DNA of 64,000 nt from assembly GCF_002096335.1 (NCBI RefSeq), contig NZ_NCUW01000028.1, positions 155,128 to 219,127 on the forward strand, in the 5' to 3' direction. Shown one piece after another: positions 1 through 8,976 of this stretch. This stretch comes from Streptococcus oralis subsp. dentisani. GTDB lineage: Bacteria > Bacillota > Bacilli > Lactobacillales > Streptococcaceae. Made by a program: the position numbers and the translations under genes. Every line of letters starts with the position of its first letter. The stretch's first letter is position 1. The notes beneath the pieces are model-generated. The model saw nothing but the letters and a program-made list of their open reading frames with translations. It ran no database searches and had not been told where the DNA came from.

Positions 1-1
1 T

Positions 2-3000
2 TTCCTCATAAACAACACCAAAGGAGATAACCTTACTGGAGACCGTTCAGTAGAGCGCCTTTCTCCAAAAATGAATGAGGCTTGGCTAGATGAAAACTAT
101 AAGGTATACAACTACCGTCCTCAACCAGCAGGAACTGTCCGTGTCAACTACTACCGCACAGATGGGAACTATGACAAAAAATCTCTCTGGTATTGGGGCG
201 ATGTCAAGAATCCAAGCAGTGGAGAATGGCCTGACGGGACAGACTTTACTGCAACTGGAAAATATGGCCGTTACATTGATATTCCACTCAATGAAGCTGC
301 TAGAGAATTTGGATTTTTATTACTAGACGAAAGCAAGAAAGGAGATGATGTGAAAATCAGAAAAGAAGATTATAAGTTCACAGATCTAAAAAATCACAGT
401 CAAATCTTCCTCAAAGATGATGACGAAACCATCTACACCAACCCCTATTACGTGCACGACATCCGCATGACTGGTGCTCAACACGTAGCTAAATCTCGTA
501 TCGAAAGCAGCTTTTCTACCCTAGTCGGAGCCAAGAAAGAAGACATTCTTAAACACTCCAACATCACTGACCATCAAGGGAACAAAGTAGCCATCACAGA
601 CGTGGAAGTAGATGAAGCTGGTAAGAAAGTGACCTACATCGGCGACTTCTCTGACACCCAACACCCTTACACTGTCAGCTACAATTCAGATCGTTTTACC
701 ACACGTTCAAGCTGGCGCCTCAAGGATGAGACCTACAGTTACGACGGTCCACTCGGTGCAACCCTAAAAGAAGATGGCAAGCGTGTCGACCTTACCCTCT
801 GGTCTCCAAGTGCTGATAAGGTTTCAGTTGTCGTCTACGACAAGAAAGATCCTGAAAAAGTGGTCGGAACTGTCGCCCTTGAAAAAGGAGAAAAAGGAAC
901 CTGGAAACAAACTTTGGACGCAAACTCTGGTCTAGGCATCAGCAACTACACTGGCTATTACTACCACTACCAGATCGAGCGCCAAGGTAAAACCGTTCTC
1001 GTTCTCGACCCTTATGCCAAATCGCTAGCAGCTTGGAACAGTGATCTAGCAAAAACAGATGCAGCTCATAAGGTAGCTAAAGCCGCCTTTGTCGATCCAT
1101 CCAAATTAGGCCCACAAGACTTGACCTACGGTAAGATTCGCAACTTCAAATCGCGCGAAGATGCGGTCATCTATGAGGCTCATGTCCGTGACTTTACTTC
1201 CGATCCTGCCATCGCAAAAGATTTGACCAAGCCATTTGGTACCTTTGAAGCCTTTATCGAAAAACTAGACTATCTCAAAGACTTGGGTGTGACCCATATC
1301 CAACTCCTTCCAGTCTTGTCCTACTACTTTGTCAATGAATTGAAGAACCAAGAACGCTTGTCTGCCTACGCTTCAAGCAACAGCAACTACAACTGGGGAT
1401 ATGACCCTCAAAACTACTTCTCCTTGACTGGTATGTACTCTAGTGATCCCAAGGATCCAGAAAAACGTATCGCGGAATTCAAAAATCTCATCAACGAAAT
1501 TCATAAACGTGGTATGGGAGCTATCTTGGACGTGGTCTACAACCATACTGCCAATGTTGATATTTTTGAGGATATTGAGCCAAACTACTATCACTTTATG
1601 GACGCAGACGGAACTCCACGTACTAGCTTTGGTGGCGGTCGTTTGGGAACTACCCACTACATGTCTAAACGCGTCTTGGTAGACTCTATCAAGTATCTGG
1701 TTGAAACTTACAAAGTAGATGGTTTCCGCTTTGATATGATGGGTGACCACGATGCGGCTTCTATCGAAGAAGCGTACAAAGCTGCCCGCGCCCTCAATCC
1801 AAATCTTATCATGCTAGGTGAAGGCTGGAGAACCTATACTGGTGATGAAAATACGCCTGTACAACCTGCTGACCAAGATTGGATGAAGAAAACAGATACT
1901 GTCGCTGTCTTTTCAGACGACATCCGCAACAACCTCAAGTCTGGCTATCCAAACGAAGGCCAGCCTGCCTTTATCACAGGTGGCAAACGCGATATCAATA
2001 CCATCTTTAAAAATCTCATTGCCCAACCAACTAACTTTGAGGCTGACAATCCTGGAGATGTTATCCAGTATATCGCAGCCCATGATAACTTGACCCTCTT
2101 TGACATCATTGCCCAGTCTATCAAAAAAGATCCAAGCAAGGCTGAGAACTATGCTGAAATCCATCGCCGTTTGCGACTTGGAAACCTCATGGTCTTGACT
2201 GCTCAAGGAACTCCGTTTATCCACTCTGGTCAGGAATACGGACGTACCAAACAATTCCTTGATCCAGCCTACAAGACTCCTGTCTCAGAGGATAAGGTGC
2301 CAAACAAGTCTCACTTGTTGCGTGATAAGGACGGCAAGCCATTTGTCTATCCTTACTTTATCCATGACTCTTACGACTCTAGTGATGCTGTCAACAAGTT
2401 CGATTGGACCAAGGCTACAGATGGTAAAGCTTTCCCTGAAAACGTCAAGAGCCGTGACTACATGAAAGGTCTGATTGCTCTTCGTCAATCTACAGATGCC
2501 TTCCGACTCAAGAGTCTACAAGATATCAAAGAGCGCGTCCGACTCATTACTGTCCCAGGCCAAAATGGTGTTGAAAAAGAAGACGTGGTCATCGGCTACC
2601 AAATCACCGCTCCAAATGGAGATGTCTACGCTGTCTTTGTCAATGCGGATGATAAGGCTCGCGAATTCAACTTGGGAACTGCCTTTGCTCGCTTGAGAAA
2701 GGCTGAAGTCCTCGCAGATGAAAACCAAGCAGGACCCGTAGGAATCGCTAACCCTCAAGGTCTCAAATGGACTGAAAAAGGCTTGAAATTAAATGCTCTC
2801 ACTGCTGTTGTTCTCCGCTTGTCTCAAGGTGGTGCCATCGTCGCTCCAGCTGTGGAAGAAAAACCAGAATTTGATCTTTCTAGCTTGGAAGTTGAACCAG
2901 AACAAGGTCAAGCTCAAAACCTAGCAGCCAATCCTGAAACTCAAGAAACTGCTACAGAGGCTCTTTCTCAGAACATCCTTCCAAACACAGGAACCGAGAA

Positions 3001-3085
3001 CAAATCCCTTCTTGCCCTTGCTGGATTTAGCATCCTTGCCCTTCTCGGACTTGGATGGTTGATGAAAAACAAGAAAAAGAAATAA
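2..3085 (+). CDS. spuA: Cell-wall anchored pullulanase, C-terminal part (5' end outside window)
   Basis: The reading frame is open from the first bases of the window; the ATG at 71 is internal, so this is the 3' part of a longer gene (about 1028 codons present; the pneumococcal SpuA family is near 1280 aa). The enzyme debranches alpha-1,6 linkages in pullulan and glycogen. The GH13 pullulanase signature YNWGYDP is at about 1388-1408, followed by the four GH13 regions: DVVYNH (near 1530), GFRFDMM with the nucleophile Asp (near 1725), LGEGW with the acid Glu (near 1815) and AHDNLTL (near 2080). The C-terminus has LPNTG, a hydrophobic segment and a KNKKKK tail, so sortase A anchoring to peptidoglycan is expected. 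A convergent terminator follows. In the family, N-terminal CBM41 modules bind glycogen; only their end may be visible here. Confidence 0.95.
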   Translation, partial: FLINNTKGDNLTGDRSVERLSPKMNEAWLDENYKVYNYRPQPAGTVRVNYYRTDGNYDKKSLWYWGDVKNPSSGEWPDGTDFTATGKYGRYIDIPLNEAAREFGFLLLDESKKGDDVKIRKEDYKFTDLKNHSQIFLKDDDETIYTNPYYVHDIRMTGAQHVAKSRIESSFSTLVGAKKEDILKHSNITDHQGNKVAITDVEVDEAGKKVTYIGDFSDTQHPYTVSYNSDRFTTRSSWRLKDETYSYDGPLGATLKEDGKRVDLTLWSPSADKVSVVVYDKKDPEKVVGTVALEKGEKGTWKQTLDANSGLGISNYTGYYYHYQIERQGKTVLVLDPYAKSLAAWNSDLAKTDAAHKVAKAAFVDPSKLGPQDLTYGKIRNFKSREDAVIYEAHVRDFTSDPAIAKDLTKPFGTFEAFIEKLDYLKDLGVTHIQLLPVLSYYFVNELKNQERLSAYASSNSNYNWGYDPQNYFSLTGMYSSDPKDPEKRIAEFKNLINEIHKRGMGAILDVVYNHTANVDIFEDIEPNYYHFMDADGTPRTSFGGGRLGTTHYMSKRVLVDSIKYLVETYKVDGFRFDMMGDHDAASIEEAYKAARALNPNLIMLGEGWRTYTGDENTPVQPADQDWMKKTDTVAVFSDDIRNNLKSGYPNEGQPAFITGGKRDINTIFKNLIAQPTNFEADNPGDVIQYIAAHDNLTLFDIIAQSIKKDPSKAENYAEIHRRLRLGNLMVLTAQGTPFIHSGQEYGRTKQFLDPAYKTPVSEDKVPNKSHLLRDKDGKPFVYPYFIHDSYDSSDAVNKFDWTKATDGKAFPENVKSRDYMKGLIALRQSTDAFRLKSLQDIKERVRLITVPGQNGVEKEDVVIGYQITAPNGDVYAVFVNADDKAREFNLGTAFARLRKAEVLADENQAGPVGIANPQGLKWTEKGLKLNALTAVVLRLSQGGAIVAPAVEEKPEFDLSSLEVEPEQGQAQNLAANPETQETATEALSQNILPNTGTENKSLLALAGFSILALLGLGWLMKNKKKK

Positions 3086-3086
3086 T

Positions 3087-3189
3087 GCTCAATGAAAATC
3101 AAAGAGTAAACTAGGAAGCTAGCCGCAGGCTTTACTCGAGTACGACAAGGCGAAGCTGACTTGGTTTAAAAAGATTTTCGAAGAGTATA
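3087..3189. repeat. RUP-like small intergenic repeat (MITE)
   Basis: About 103 bp directly after the pullulanase stop codon. One end reads CTCAATGAAAATCAAAGAG and the other, read inwards on the opposite strand, ATACTCTTCGAAAATCTTT, forming imperfect terminal inverted repeats. This pattern and the internal GGAAGCTAGCCGCAGGCT are widespread between genes in S. pneumoniae and relatives; length and ends fit the 107-bp RUP family thought to be mobilised by IS630-Spn1. Family assignment is from memory and not checked. Confidence 0.55.
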
Positions 3190-3206
3190 AACTAGCCCTC
3201 CTATAG

Positions 3207-3256
3207 AAAAACACCCCATGATTAGAAGACTCTTCTAGCCATGGGGTGTTGTTTTT
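3207..3256. terminator. Bidirectional terminator between spuA and the ABC operon
   Basis: AACACCCCATG at 3210-3220 pairs with CATGGGGTGTT at 3240-3250, with a partial inner extension. A-run before and T-run after allow termination in both directions, serving the convergent pullulanase gene and ABC transporter operon. Confidence 0.85.
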
Positions 3257-3272
3257 ATGATACACTTGTCTA

Positions 3273-4037
3273 TCAAATCATATATTCTACACTATAGGTG
3301 GCATCTGATAAGATACGCGCCAGGAACTGCTTAGTTCGTTCTTCCTGCGGACGACTAAAGAAGTCGTGGGGATTGTTCTCCTCTACGATACGGCCTCCAT
3401 CCATGAAAATAACGTGGTTAGCGACATCTCTAGCAAATCCCATCTCATGCGTGACGACCACCATGGTCACACCTTCTCCCGCCAACTGTTTCAGAACATC
3501 CAAAACATCTCCAACCAACTCAGGGTCTAGTGCAGATGTTGGTTCATCTAGCAAAATGACCTCGGGCTTGACGGCAATAGCACGCGCAATTCCTATTCGT
3601 TGTTGTTGCCCTCCAGATAGCTGAGAAGGGTAGTAGTCTTTGTAGGCCAGTAAACCAACTTTTTCTAAGGCAGATTCTGCACGTTTGAGCGCTTCTTCCT
3701 TGGGAACTTTACGAGCGACGATTAGACCTTCTAGAATATTTTCCAGAGCAGTTTTGTTTGCAAAGAGATTGTAGTGTTGGAAAACAAAGGCTGTTTTTTG
3801 GCGAATTTCTAGAATGTCTTTCTTGCTTAATTTGGCTAAGTCATAAGTCTTTCCTGCCAAGGTCAGACGGCCACTGTCAGCTTTTTCTAAGTGGTTGAGA
3901 CAACGGAGAAAGGTCGTTTTCCCCGAACCTGATGGTCCTAAGATAACGACGACATCCCCTTGGTTAACCTGGAGATTGACATCCTCCAGCACCTGCCTCT
4001 CACCAAATGTTTTTGCGATATGTTCTACTTGTAACAT
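3273..4037 (-). CDS. Amino-acid-type ABC transporter ATP-binding protein
   Basis: 254 aa. Walker [11 protein letters not shown]-loop FQHYNLF, signature LSGGQQQR, Walker B VILLDEP and switch His in VVVTHEM are all intact, and the whole matches the polar amino acid transporter ATPase class (GlnQ/TcyC-like). It powers the importer formed with the two permeases just upstream. It is the last gene of a seven-gene minus-strand operon with gaps of a few to about 30 bases, ending at the terminator at 3207-3256. The substrate cannot be read from the ATPase itself. Confidence 0.95.
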   Translation of the reverse strand: MLQVEHIAKTFGERQVLEDVNLQVNQGDVVVILGPSGSGKTTFLRCLNHLEKADSGRLTLAGKTYDLAKLSKKDILEIRQKTAFVFQHYNLFANKTALENILEGLIVARKVPKEEALKRAESALEKVGLLAYKDYYPSQLSGGQQQRIGIARAIAVKPEVILLDEPTSALDPELVGDVLDVLKQLAGEGVTMVVVTHEMGFARDVANHVIFMDGGRIVEENNPHDFFSRPQEERTKQFLARILSDATYSVEYMI

Positions 4038-4046
4038 CCTGTCCTC

Positions 4047-4769
4047 CTATACAAAACGCGCGCTAGATGCTTTTGCACTCTTTTCTTTTTTCACATAGCC
4101 TTTCTCCAGTAGGGAGAAGCCCCACTGAATCAAACCACAGATCAAAATATACTGCAAAAAGATCACAAAATAAGACTCAAAATACTGGTAGCCGTAGGAT
4201 GCTTCCACACGGGCAATAGCGGTGATATCCTTGATGGTCATAACAAAGACCAGGGAGGTTCCCTTGACGATATTGATCACCAGATTGGCCAAGTTAGGCA
4301 AGGCTGAGCTCAAGGCTTGAGGAAAAACAATCCTTAGATAAGCCTGGGTCGTAGTCAGCCCAATCGCATGCGCTGCCTCTAGTTGTCCCTTGTCCACCGT
4401 CAAGATGGCTGAACGCAAAATCTCCGATAAACTCCCGACTGTCATCAAACTATAAATGATAAAGGCATAATAGAGAGGATCAAGCTTGAAAATATCAAAG
4501 TCACTTCCTATACTTTTGAAAAATTGATTCAGCAGACTTGGAAACAAACTATAAAAGAAGAGAATCAATAAAATCGGTGGAGTCGCTCGGATAAACGCCA
4601 GATATACCAGAGAAAAACTCCTCACCCCTCGAACCTTGTAAATCTGCCCCAAGGCTAAAAATAGAGCCGGTAAAAAGCTTAAGACCATAGCCACAATCAT
4701 GATAATCAAGGTGATTGGCACACCCTTCAAGGTCTCCAGAAAGGTCTTTACAATATAGTATATATCCAT
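4047..4769 (-). CDS. ABC transporter permease, polar amino acid (HisM-type) family
   Basis: 240 aa, about five transmembrane helices. The HisM/GlnP permease coupling loop is present (EAAHAIGLTTTQAYLRIVFPQA), which contacts the ATPase. It starts 3 bases after the stop of the partner permease, so the two are probably translationally coupled and form a heterodimeric channel. Family members move amino acids or cystine-like compounds inward. Confidence 0.92.
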   Translation of the reverse strand: MDIYYIVKTFLETLKGVPITLIIMIVAMVLSFLPALFLALGQIYKVRGVRSFSLVYLAFIRATPPILLILFFYSLFPSLLNQFFKSIGSDFDIFKLDPLYYAFIIYSLMTVGSLSEILRSAILTVDKGQLEAAHAIGLTTTQAYLRIVFPQALSSALPNLANLVINIVKGTSLVFVMTIKDITAIARVEASYGYQYFESYFVIFLQYILICGLIQWGFSLLEKGYVKKEKSAKASSARFV

Positions 4770-4772
4770 TTC

Positions 4773-5465
4773 TTACCTCCCTTTTGTTTCCAAAGACTTC
4801 TCAAGCAAACGACTCAAGCTAGAAATAACCAAGGCAATCCCCCAGTAAAGAAATGCAACCGCCGTATAGGTTTCCAGCGAGTAGTTCCCTAAATTGCGAC
4901 TGATCAAGAGATTGCCTGCGCCCATAACATCAACGAAACCAATCGTATAGGCCAAGGCAGCATCCCGCATGAGATTGAGAATAGCGGTCGTTATATTGGG
5001 AAGAGCAACCTGAAAAGCTTGGGGGAAAATGATTCTCCAAAAGGTCTGACTTGGAGTCAAACCAATACTAAGTCCGGCCTCTGTCTGCCCCTTTGGAATA
5101 GCTTGATAGGCCGCCTTGAAAACCTCGGCAACAATAGCCGCAAACAAGAGAATCATCGTCAGGAGAACAAAAATAGTTTTAGACCAGTTGTTGATATCCA
5201 AACCCAGCCACCATTTCAGAAATTCTGGCAAGCCATAAAAGACTAGAAAAAGCAAGACAATCGGCGGTGTACAACGAAGGGTAAAGATATAACCTTTGGA
5301 AATTGCTGCAAAACTCTTGTCTTCTCCTACTTGCGCCCAGGCCAAGAGTCCTCCAAAAAGGGAACCAAGAAGAGTGGTAAAAAAGAGAATGGACAAGGTC
5401 ATAGGAAGTGCCTGCAATAAGGTCGGCAAAAACTGAAAGACCTTGGAAAAATCATAAGAAACCAT
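4773..5465 (-). CDS. ABC transporter permease, polar amino acid (HisM-type) family
   Basis: 230 aa with five predicted membrane segments and a coupling loop reading TEAGLSIGLTPSQTFWRIIFPQA, the counterpart of the loop in the following gene. The pair differs enough to be a heterodimer. It sits between the solute-binding protein gene and the second permease gene in one operon. Confidence 0.92.
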   Translation of the reverse strand: MVSYDFSKVFQFLPTLLQALPMTLSILFFTTLLGSLFGGLLAWAQVGEDKSFAAISKGYIFTLRCTPPIVLLFLVFYGLPEFLKWWLGLDINNWSKTIFVLLTMILLFAAIVAEVFKAAYQAIPKGQTEAGLSIGLTPSQTFWRIIFPQAFQVALPNITTAILNLMRDAALAYTIGFVDVMGAGNLLISRNLGNYSLETYTAVAFLYWGIALVISSLSRLLEKSLETKGR

Positions 5466-5497
5466 GCAAAACCCTTTCTAGTCTTGGAATTTCTGGC

Positions 5498-6376
5498 CTA
5501 GTCTTTGTCTACATAACTAAAGACATCTTCTTTAAAGTATTGCTGAGATAGCTTAGCAAGCGTACCATCTTCTTTCAACTCTTTGATTGCTTTTTCATAT
5601 TCTTTAGCGAATTTCTCACCCTTTTCATCACGGTGAATCAAGGGATAAGTTGGAATGCCCTTGTATGGGAACCAGCTGAGTTTATCCGCATATTGGTGGT
5701 AAGGGCCATCTTCTGCTGTAACTGCTTTTTCAAAGGACAGTTTAATATCAAAGAAGGCGTCATAACGTCCTTCTAAGACCCAGGCATAGGCATCTGCCAC
5801 TTTAAAAGATTCAGCTGCAGTCAGCTCAATCGGTGCATCCTGATGTTTTTCATTGTAGCTGGTGATAACATTCCATTGAGCATTCTGTGGAGAGATGGGA
5901 ACCAATTTCCCTTTATTCTTAGCAAAGTCATCAATGGTTTTGTATTTCTGCTCATCTTCTTTTCTGACAGTAAATCCGATGATGCTCGCTCCGACTGGTT
6001 CAGATGGAATGACAAACTTTTTAGCTCGTTCATCTGTGTACCAAGCTCCCTTGGTTCCGATGTCATACTTGCCTGATTCCAGACCAATCAAGAGGTCGTC
6101 ATCACTGGTACCCGTATATTCAAATTGATAGTTTGCCAACTTCTCATCAACAGCCTTCAAAACAGCTACTTCATAACCATCTGATTCCCCTTTTTCATTG
6201 ACAAAGTCATAAGGTACATAGTTTTGTGTATGGGCAACCTTCAAGGTTATGACCTCACCAGACGAAGTTGTTTCCCCCTCCTTGGCTGGAGCACCAGCTA
6301 AACTTCTCCCGATAATCGTTGCCCCAATTACTGCAACCACTGCTACACCACCGATAATCCATGCTTTTTTACTCAT
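5498..6376 (-). CDS. Solute-binding protein of the amino-acid-type ABC importer (no lipobox)
   Basis: 292 aa, family 3 extracellular solute-binding fold (SBP_bac_3), with conserved stretches such as PYDFVNEKGESDGYEVAVLKA near residue 55-75 and YDIGTKGAWYTDERAKKF. It should capture the ligand outside the membrane. The N-terminus is a hydrophobic helix (residues about 5-30) but contains no cysteine, so the usual lipoprotein anchoring of Gram-positive SBPs is absent; it is probably held by an uncleaved helix or secreted. Similar to cystine/polar amino acid binding proteins in general layout; ligand unknown. Confidence 0.9.
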   Translation of the reverse strand: MSKKAWIIGGVAVVAVIGATIIGRSLAGAPAKEGETTSSGEVITLKVAHTQNYVPYDFVNEKGESDGYEVAVLKAVDEKLANYQFEYTGTSDDDLLIGLESGKYDIGTKGAWYTDERAKKFVIPSEPVGASIIGFTVRKEDEQKYKTIDDFAKNKGKLVPISPQNAQWNVITSYNEKHQDAPIELTAAESFKVADAYAWVLEGRYDAFFDIKLSFEKAVTAEDGPYHQYADKLSWFPYKGIPTYPLIHRDEKGEKFAKEYEKAIKELKEDGTLAKLSQQYFKEDVFSYVDKD

Positions 6377-6387
6377 CTTTTTCTCCT

Positions 6388-7386
6388 TTAGTTTTCAAGC
6401 GCTTCTCTCACCCACTGGATACGTTCAACTGCGATATCACTTGGAATGGTACAATCCGCTCCAAGTACCAAGCCCTGTTCCCCAGCTTCTGCAACTAGTT
6501 TCTTTGCCTCAGCCTGAATGGCATCCTTGCTACCAGTATACAGCAAGCCTGTCTTGCCATTTTCGAATCCTCCAAGAACCGTATGTCCCTTGAAAATCTC
6601 ACGACCTTCCTTGAGAGTGATTCCCTCTGGTCCTACAGCCCAGTTAAAGACTTGGGCTGGATAGTCTGCAAAAAGGTGAATATCATTTCGCGCTCCCTCG
6701 TATCCACAGATATGAAGAACTGTGACGCCACCAACAGCACTAGCTGCTTCCAGAACCGTTATCTCGCTAGGGGCAATGACGGCTTGATAATCTGCTGCCG
6801 ACACTCGTTGATCTTGGATACTCTGCACGCTGAGGTAGATTCCGTCAGCACCAGCCTCTTCGATGACAGCTCGGCTAAGACTAGCAATATCCTCTGCAAT
6901 CACATCCAACACCTTCTTCAGAGCTTTAGGGTCTTCAACCAGAAAGTCAGCAATGAGGTCATCCCCACCAGACACTTCCCCTAGCAACCACTTGAGATAG
7001 GTCACAGGAGCAAAAATATTGTAAATCGCAACGATATCTTCTGTAAACTCTTGCTTGATTTTCTGAACCAAGTCCACCTGCTCTTTTATCCAAGGGTGAT
7101 CTGGTCCGAGTGGTTGAATGGTCGCCAACTCTTGAAGAGATTTTCCTTTGGCAATCACTGGATTTGGATAAGCAAAGTACCCATCACTCATGAGCTTGAT
7201 AAAGTCCGGCTGAACTTCTCGAATAAAGCGCTTATGGCCTTGAATATTCTTTTCGATAATGGCTGGATTTGAGAAACCGTGTAGCCATTCGTCTTCTGAT
7301 GTGAAATGGTGCCAAAATCCTACTGGCACACGATCAACTTTCTCACCTCTAAATGCTTTTAAAACCCATTCTCTTTTTTCTGACAT
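6388..7386 (-). CDS. UroD/MtaA superfamily protein (zinc thiol-methyltransferase-like), copy 1
   Basis: 332 aa. It belongs to the uroporphyrinogen decarboxylase / methylcobamide:thiol methyltransferase (MtaA/CmuA) superfamily. His225-x-Cys227 (HICG) and Cys312 (GADCT) match the His-x-Cys...Cys zinc site of the MtaA/MetE-like branch, which activates a thiol, rather than a decarboxylase. The RBS GGAG lies before the ATG, and the stop of the small upstream ORF ends two bases before this start. The co-encoded ABC importer probably supplies the substrate. Streptococci are not known to make heme or corrinoids, so true UroD function is unlikely. The methyl donor and acceptor are unknown. Confidence 0.85.
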   Translation of the reverse strand: MSEKREWVLKAFRGEKVDRVPVGFWHHFTSEDEWLHGFSNPAIIEKNIQGHKRFIREVQPDFIKLMSDGYFAYPNPVIAKGKSLQELATIQPLGPDHPWIKEQVDLVQKIKQEFTEDIVAIYNIFAPVTYLKWLLGEVSGGDDLIADFLVEDPKALKKVLDVIAEDIASLSRAVIEEAGADGIYLSVQSIQDQRVSAADYQAVIAPSEITVLEAASAVGGVTVLHICGYEGARNDIHLFADYPAQVFNWAVGPEGITLKEGREIFKGHTVLGGFENGKTGLLYTGSKDAIQAEAKKLVAEAGEQGLVLGADCTIPSDIAVERIQWVREALEN

Positions 7387-7388
7387 TC

Positions 7389-7592
7389 TTATTCTCCATT
7401 TCTTACTTTTTCAACTAATAAACTGCTTGCGATATCATTTGAGCGTAGAAAGGGGAGACTGGACTTGGAAAAATCCTGAACTCCACGACATCTCTCTCCA
7501 TTTTTGCAGTGCTCATTTTTTACGACGTTTATGGCGACCAAGGCCAGCAAACCGACAACGACAATGAAGATACCCCATCTTTTACTTTTCAT
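7389..7592 (-). CDS. Small single-pass membrane protein, unknown function
   Basis: 67 aa. Residues 5-23 are a hydrophobic helix after MKSKR, followed by a short external CKNGERC motif and a hydrophilic tail. It has a strong ribosome binding site (AAAGGAGG, 4 bases before ATG) and sits between the two UroD-like genes with 2- and 12-base gaps, so it appears to be a real operon member. I do not recognise it. The cysteine pair could form a disulfide or bind a thiol or metal, but this is speculation. Confidence 0.65.
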   Translation of the reverse strand: MKSKRWGIFIVVVGLLALVAINVVKNEHCKNGERCRGVQDFSKSSLPFLRSNDIASSLLVEKVRNGE

Positions 7593-7604
7593 AGCTCCTC
7601 CTTT

Positions 7605-8609
7605 TTAGAGAACCGCTGCCTGTCGAATCCAGTCCAACCTCTCTAAGTCAAAATCATCTGGAACAGTACAGTCAGCTCCCAGAAGAATACCTTTACTACC
7701 AGCTTCAGCCAGCAACCGCCTTGTTTCATGTTGCAATTCCGCTTTAGAACCTCGATAAAGCAAACTTTTCTTGCCATTTTCAAATCCACCTAAAACGGCC
7801 TTGCCTGGAAACAACTCTTGACCCTGTGTCAAACTAACATCCTCATGGTGGGTCGCCCAGTTGACCACTTGAGCTGGATAGTTCTTAAATATCGTCACAT
7901 CATTGCTCGCACCTTCAAAACCACAGATATGGAGGATATTGGTCCCACCCACCTGATTAGCCGCCTTTAAAACAGCTATATTGCTCGGTTCGATATAGGT
8001 TTGATAGAGTGCTGGTGTGATACGCTCATCTTGAATTTCCTGGGTACTGAGGTAAATCCCATCAACACCACCTTGCTGGATGATTTTCTGAGTTAAGAAA
8101 GCAATGTCTTTTGCAATCACATCTAGAATAGCTCTGAATTGCTCAGGATTTTCAAGCAATAGGTCAGCTACTTCCTTATCTCCTCGAGAAGTTTCTGTAC
8201 GGAACCAGCGCTTGAGGTAGGAGATAGGCGAAAAGATATTGTAGAAAGAAGCGATCTCTTCAGTAAAGGTCTCTCGAATCGCTTGTACCACTTCCACCTG
8301 TTGCTGAATCCATGGGTGTTCCTCACCAATCGACTCAATAGAAGTCAGCTCCTGAATGCTTGAAACCCTAGGACTATAGACATTACTTGGATATAGGAAA
8401 AAACCGTCGCTCATGATTTTGACAAAATCAGGACGAATCCTTTCCACATAGTTGCGATGCCCATCAACACTTTTTTGAAAGATCCGTGGATTGTTTAATC
8501 CTTGCCCCTTTTCTTCGAGTGTTACAAAATGAAACCAAAATCCCACAGGAACTCTTTCCACTTCATCGCCTCGAATCGCTCTAAAGACTAGATCTCTTTT
8601 ACTTGCCAT
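7605..8609 (-). CDS. UroD/MtaA superfamily protein (zinc thiol-methyltransferase-like), copy 2
   Basis: 334 aa from the ATG at 8609; this start was chosen because GGAGAAAGGT precedes it and the N-terminus (MASKRDLVFRAIRGDEVERVP) then aligns with the paralogue downstream. A longer frame to 8648 is open but lacks a good RBS. Zinc-type ligands are His227, Cys229 and Cys314 in HICG and GADCT. The two paralogues share layout over their full length, so they arose by duplication and may act as a heterodimer or on related substrates. It is the first gene of the operon. Confidence 0.85.
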   Translation of the reverse strand: MASKRDLVFRAIRGDEVERVPVGFWFHFVTLEEKGQGLNNPRIFQKSVDGHRNYVERIRPDFVKIMSDGFFLYPSNVYSPRVSSIQELTSIESIGEEHPWIQQQVEVVQAIRETFTEEIASFYNIFSPISYLKRWFRTETSRGDKEVADLLLENPEQFRAILDVIAKDIAFLTQKIIQQGGVDGIYLSTQEIQDERITPALYQTYIEPSNIAVLKAANQVGGTNILHICGFEGASNDVTIFKNYPAQVVNWATHHEDVSLTQGQELFPGKAVLGGFENGKKSLLYRGSKAELQHETRRLLAEAGSKGILLGADCTVPDDFDLERLDWIRQAAVL

Positions 8610-8976
8610 ACCTTTCTCCTTCCATCTGGATTGAAACCATCTTACCACTCCTTTTCCCCTTTTCCCAATATATATTGACTATCAACTCGATTAGAAATTT
8701 TTATATCTATAAAGAAAAAAATCCCTGAAAAGCTTGTTGTTACTAGCCTTTCAAAGATTCACTTTATTTTCATCTATTTTTCAAAAAGGAACTGATATAG
8801 ATTTTCTATCAAGCCGATTGAATTTTTTTATATCCATCTTCATTCCAAAATTAAGTACATAATTTTATCCTAATACCAAATTACTACTGAAAAATTTATT
8901 TTCTCCCGATATTTCCTTGCACAAATCCCATGAAAACGCTACAATATTAATAAACTATTATTAGGAGGATAGGATT
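8610..8976. other. AT-rich divergent regulatory region with a 32-bp direct repeat
   Basis: Between the divergent UroD/ABC operon and the phosphatase gene. Two direct repeats, 8679-8710 and 8806-8837, share 25 of 32 positions with core CTATCAA..CGATT and a TTTTTATATC tail, 127 bp apart. They may be operators for the minus-strand operon. The region also holds the promoter of the phosphatase gene. No ORF is apparent. Confidence 0.55.
8917..8945 (+). promoter_or_regulatory. Sigma-A promoter of the acid phosphatase gene
   Basis: TTGCAC (8917-8922), 17-base spacer, TACAAT (8940-8945), followed by the RBS AGGAGGAT before the ATG at 8977. Confidence 0.8.

Noticed and set aside
6388..8609. Heme biosynthesis uroporphyrinogen decarboxylases
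   Set aside because: The His-x-Cys and Cys zinc ligands fit the MtaA-like thiol methyltransferase branch, and no other heme genes are in the window; streptococci are not known to make heme.
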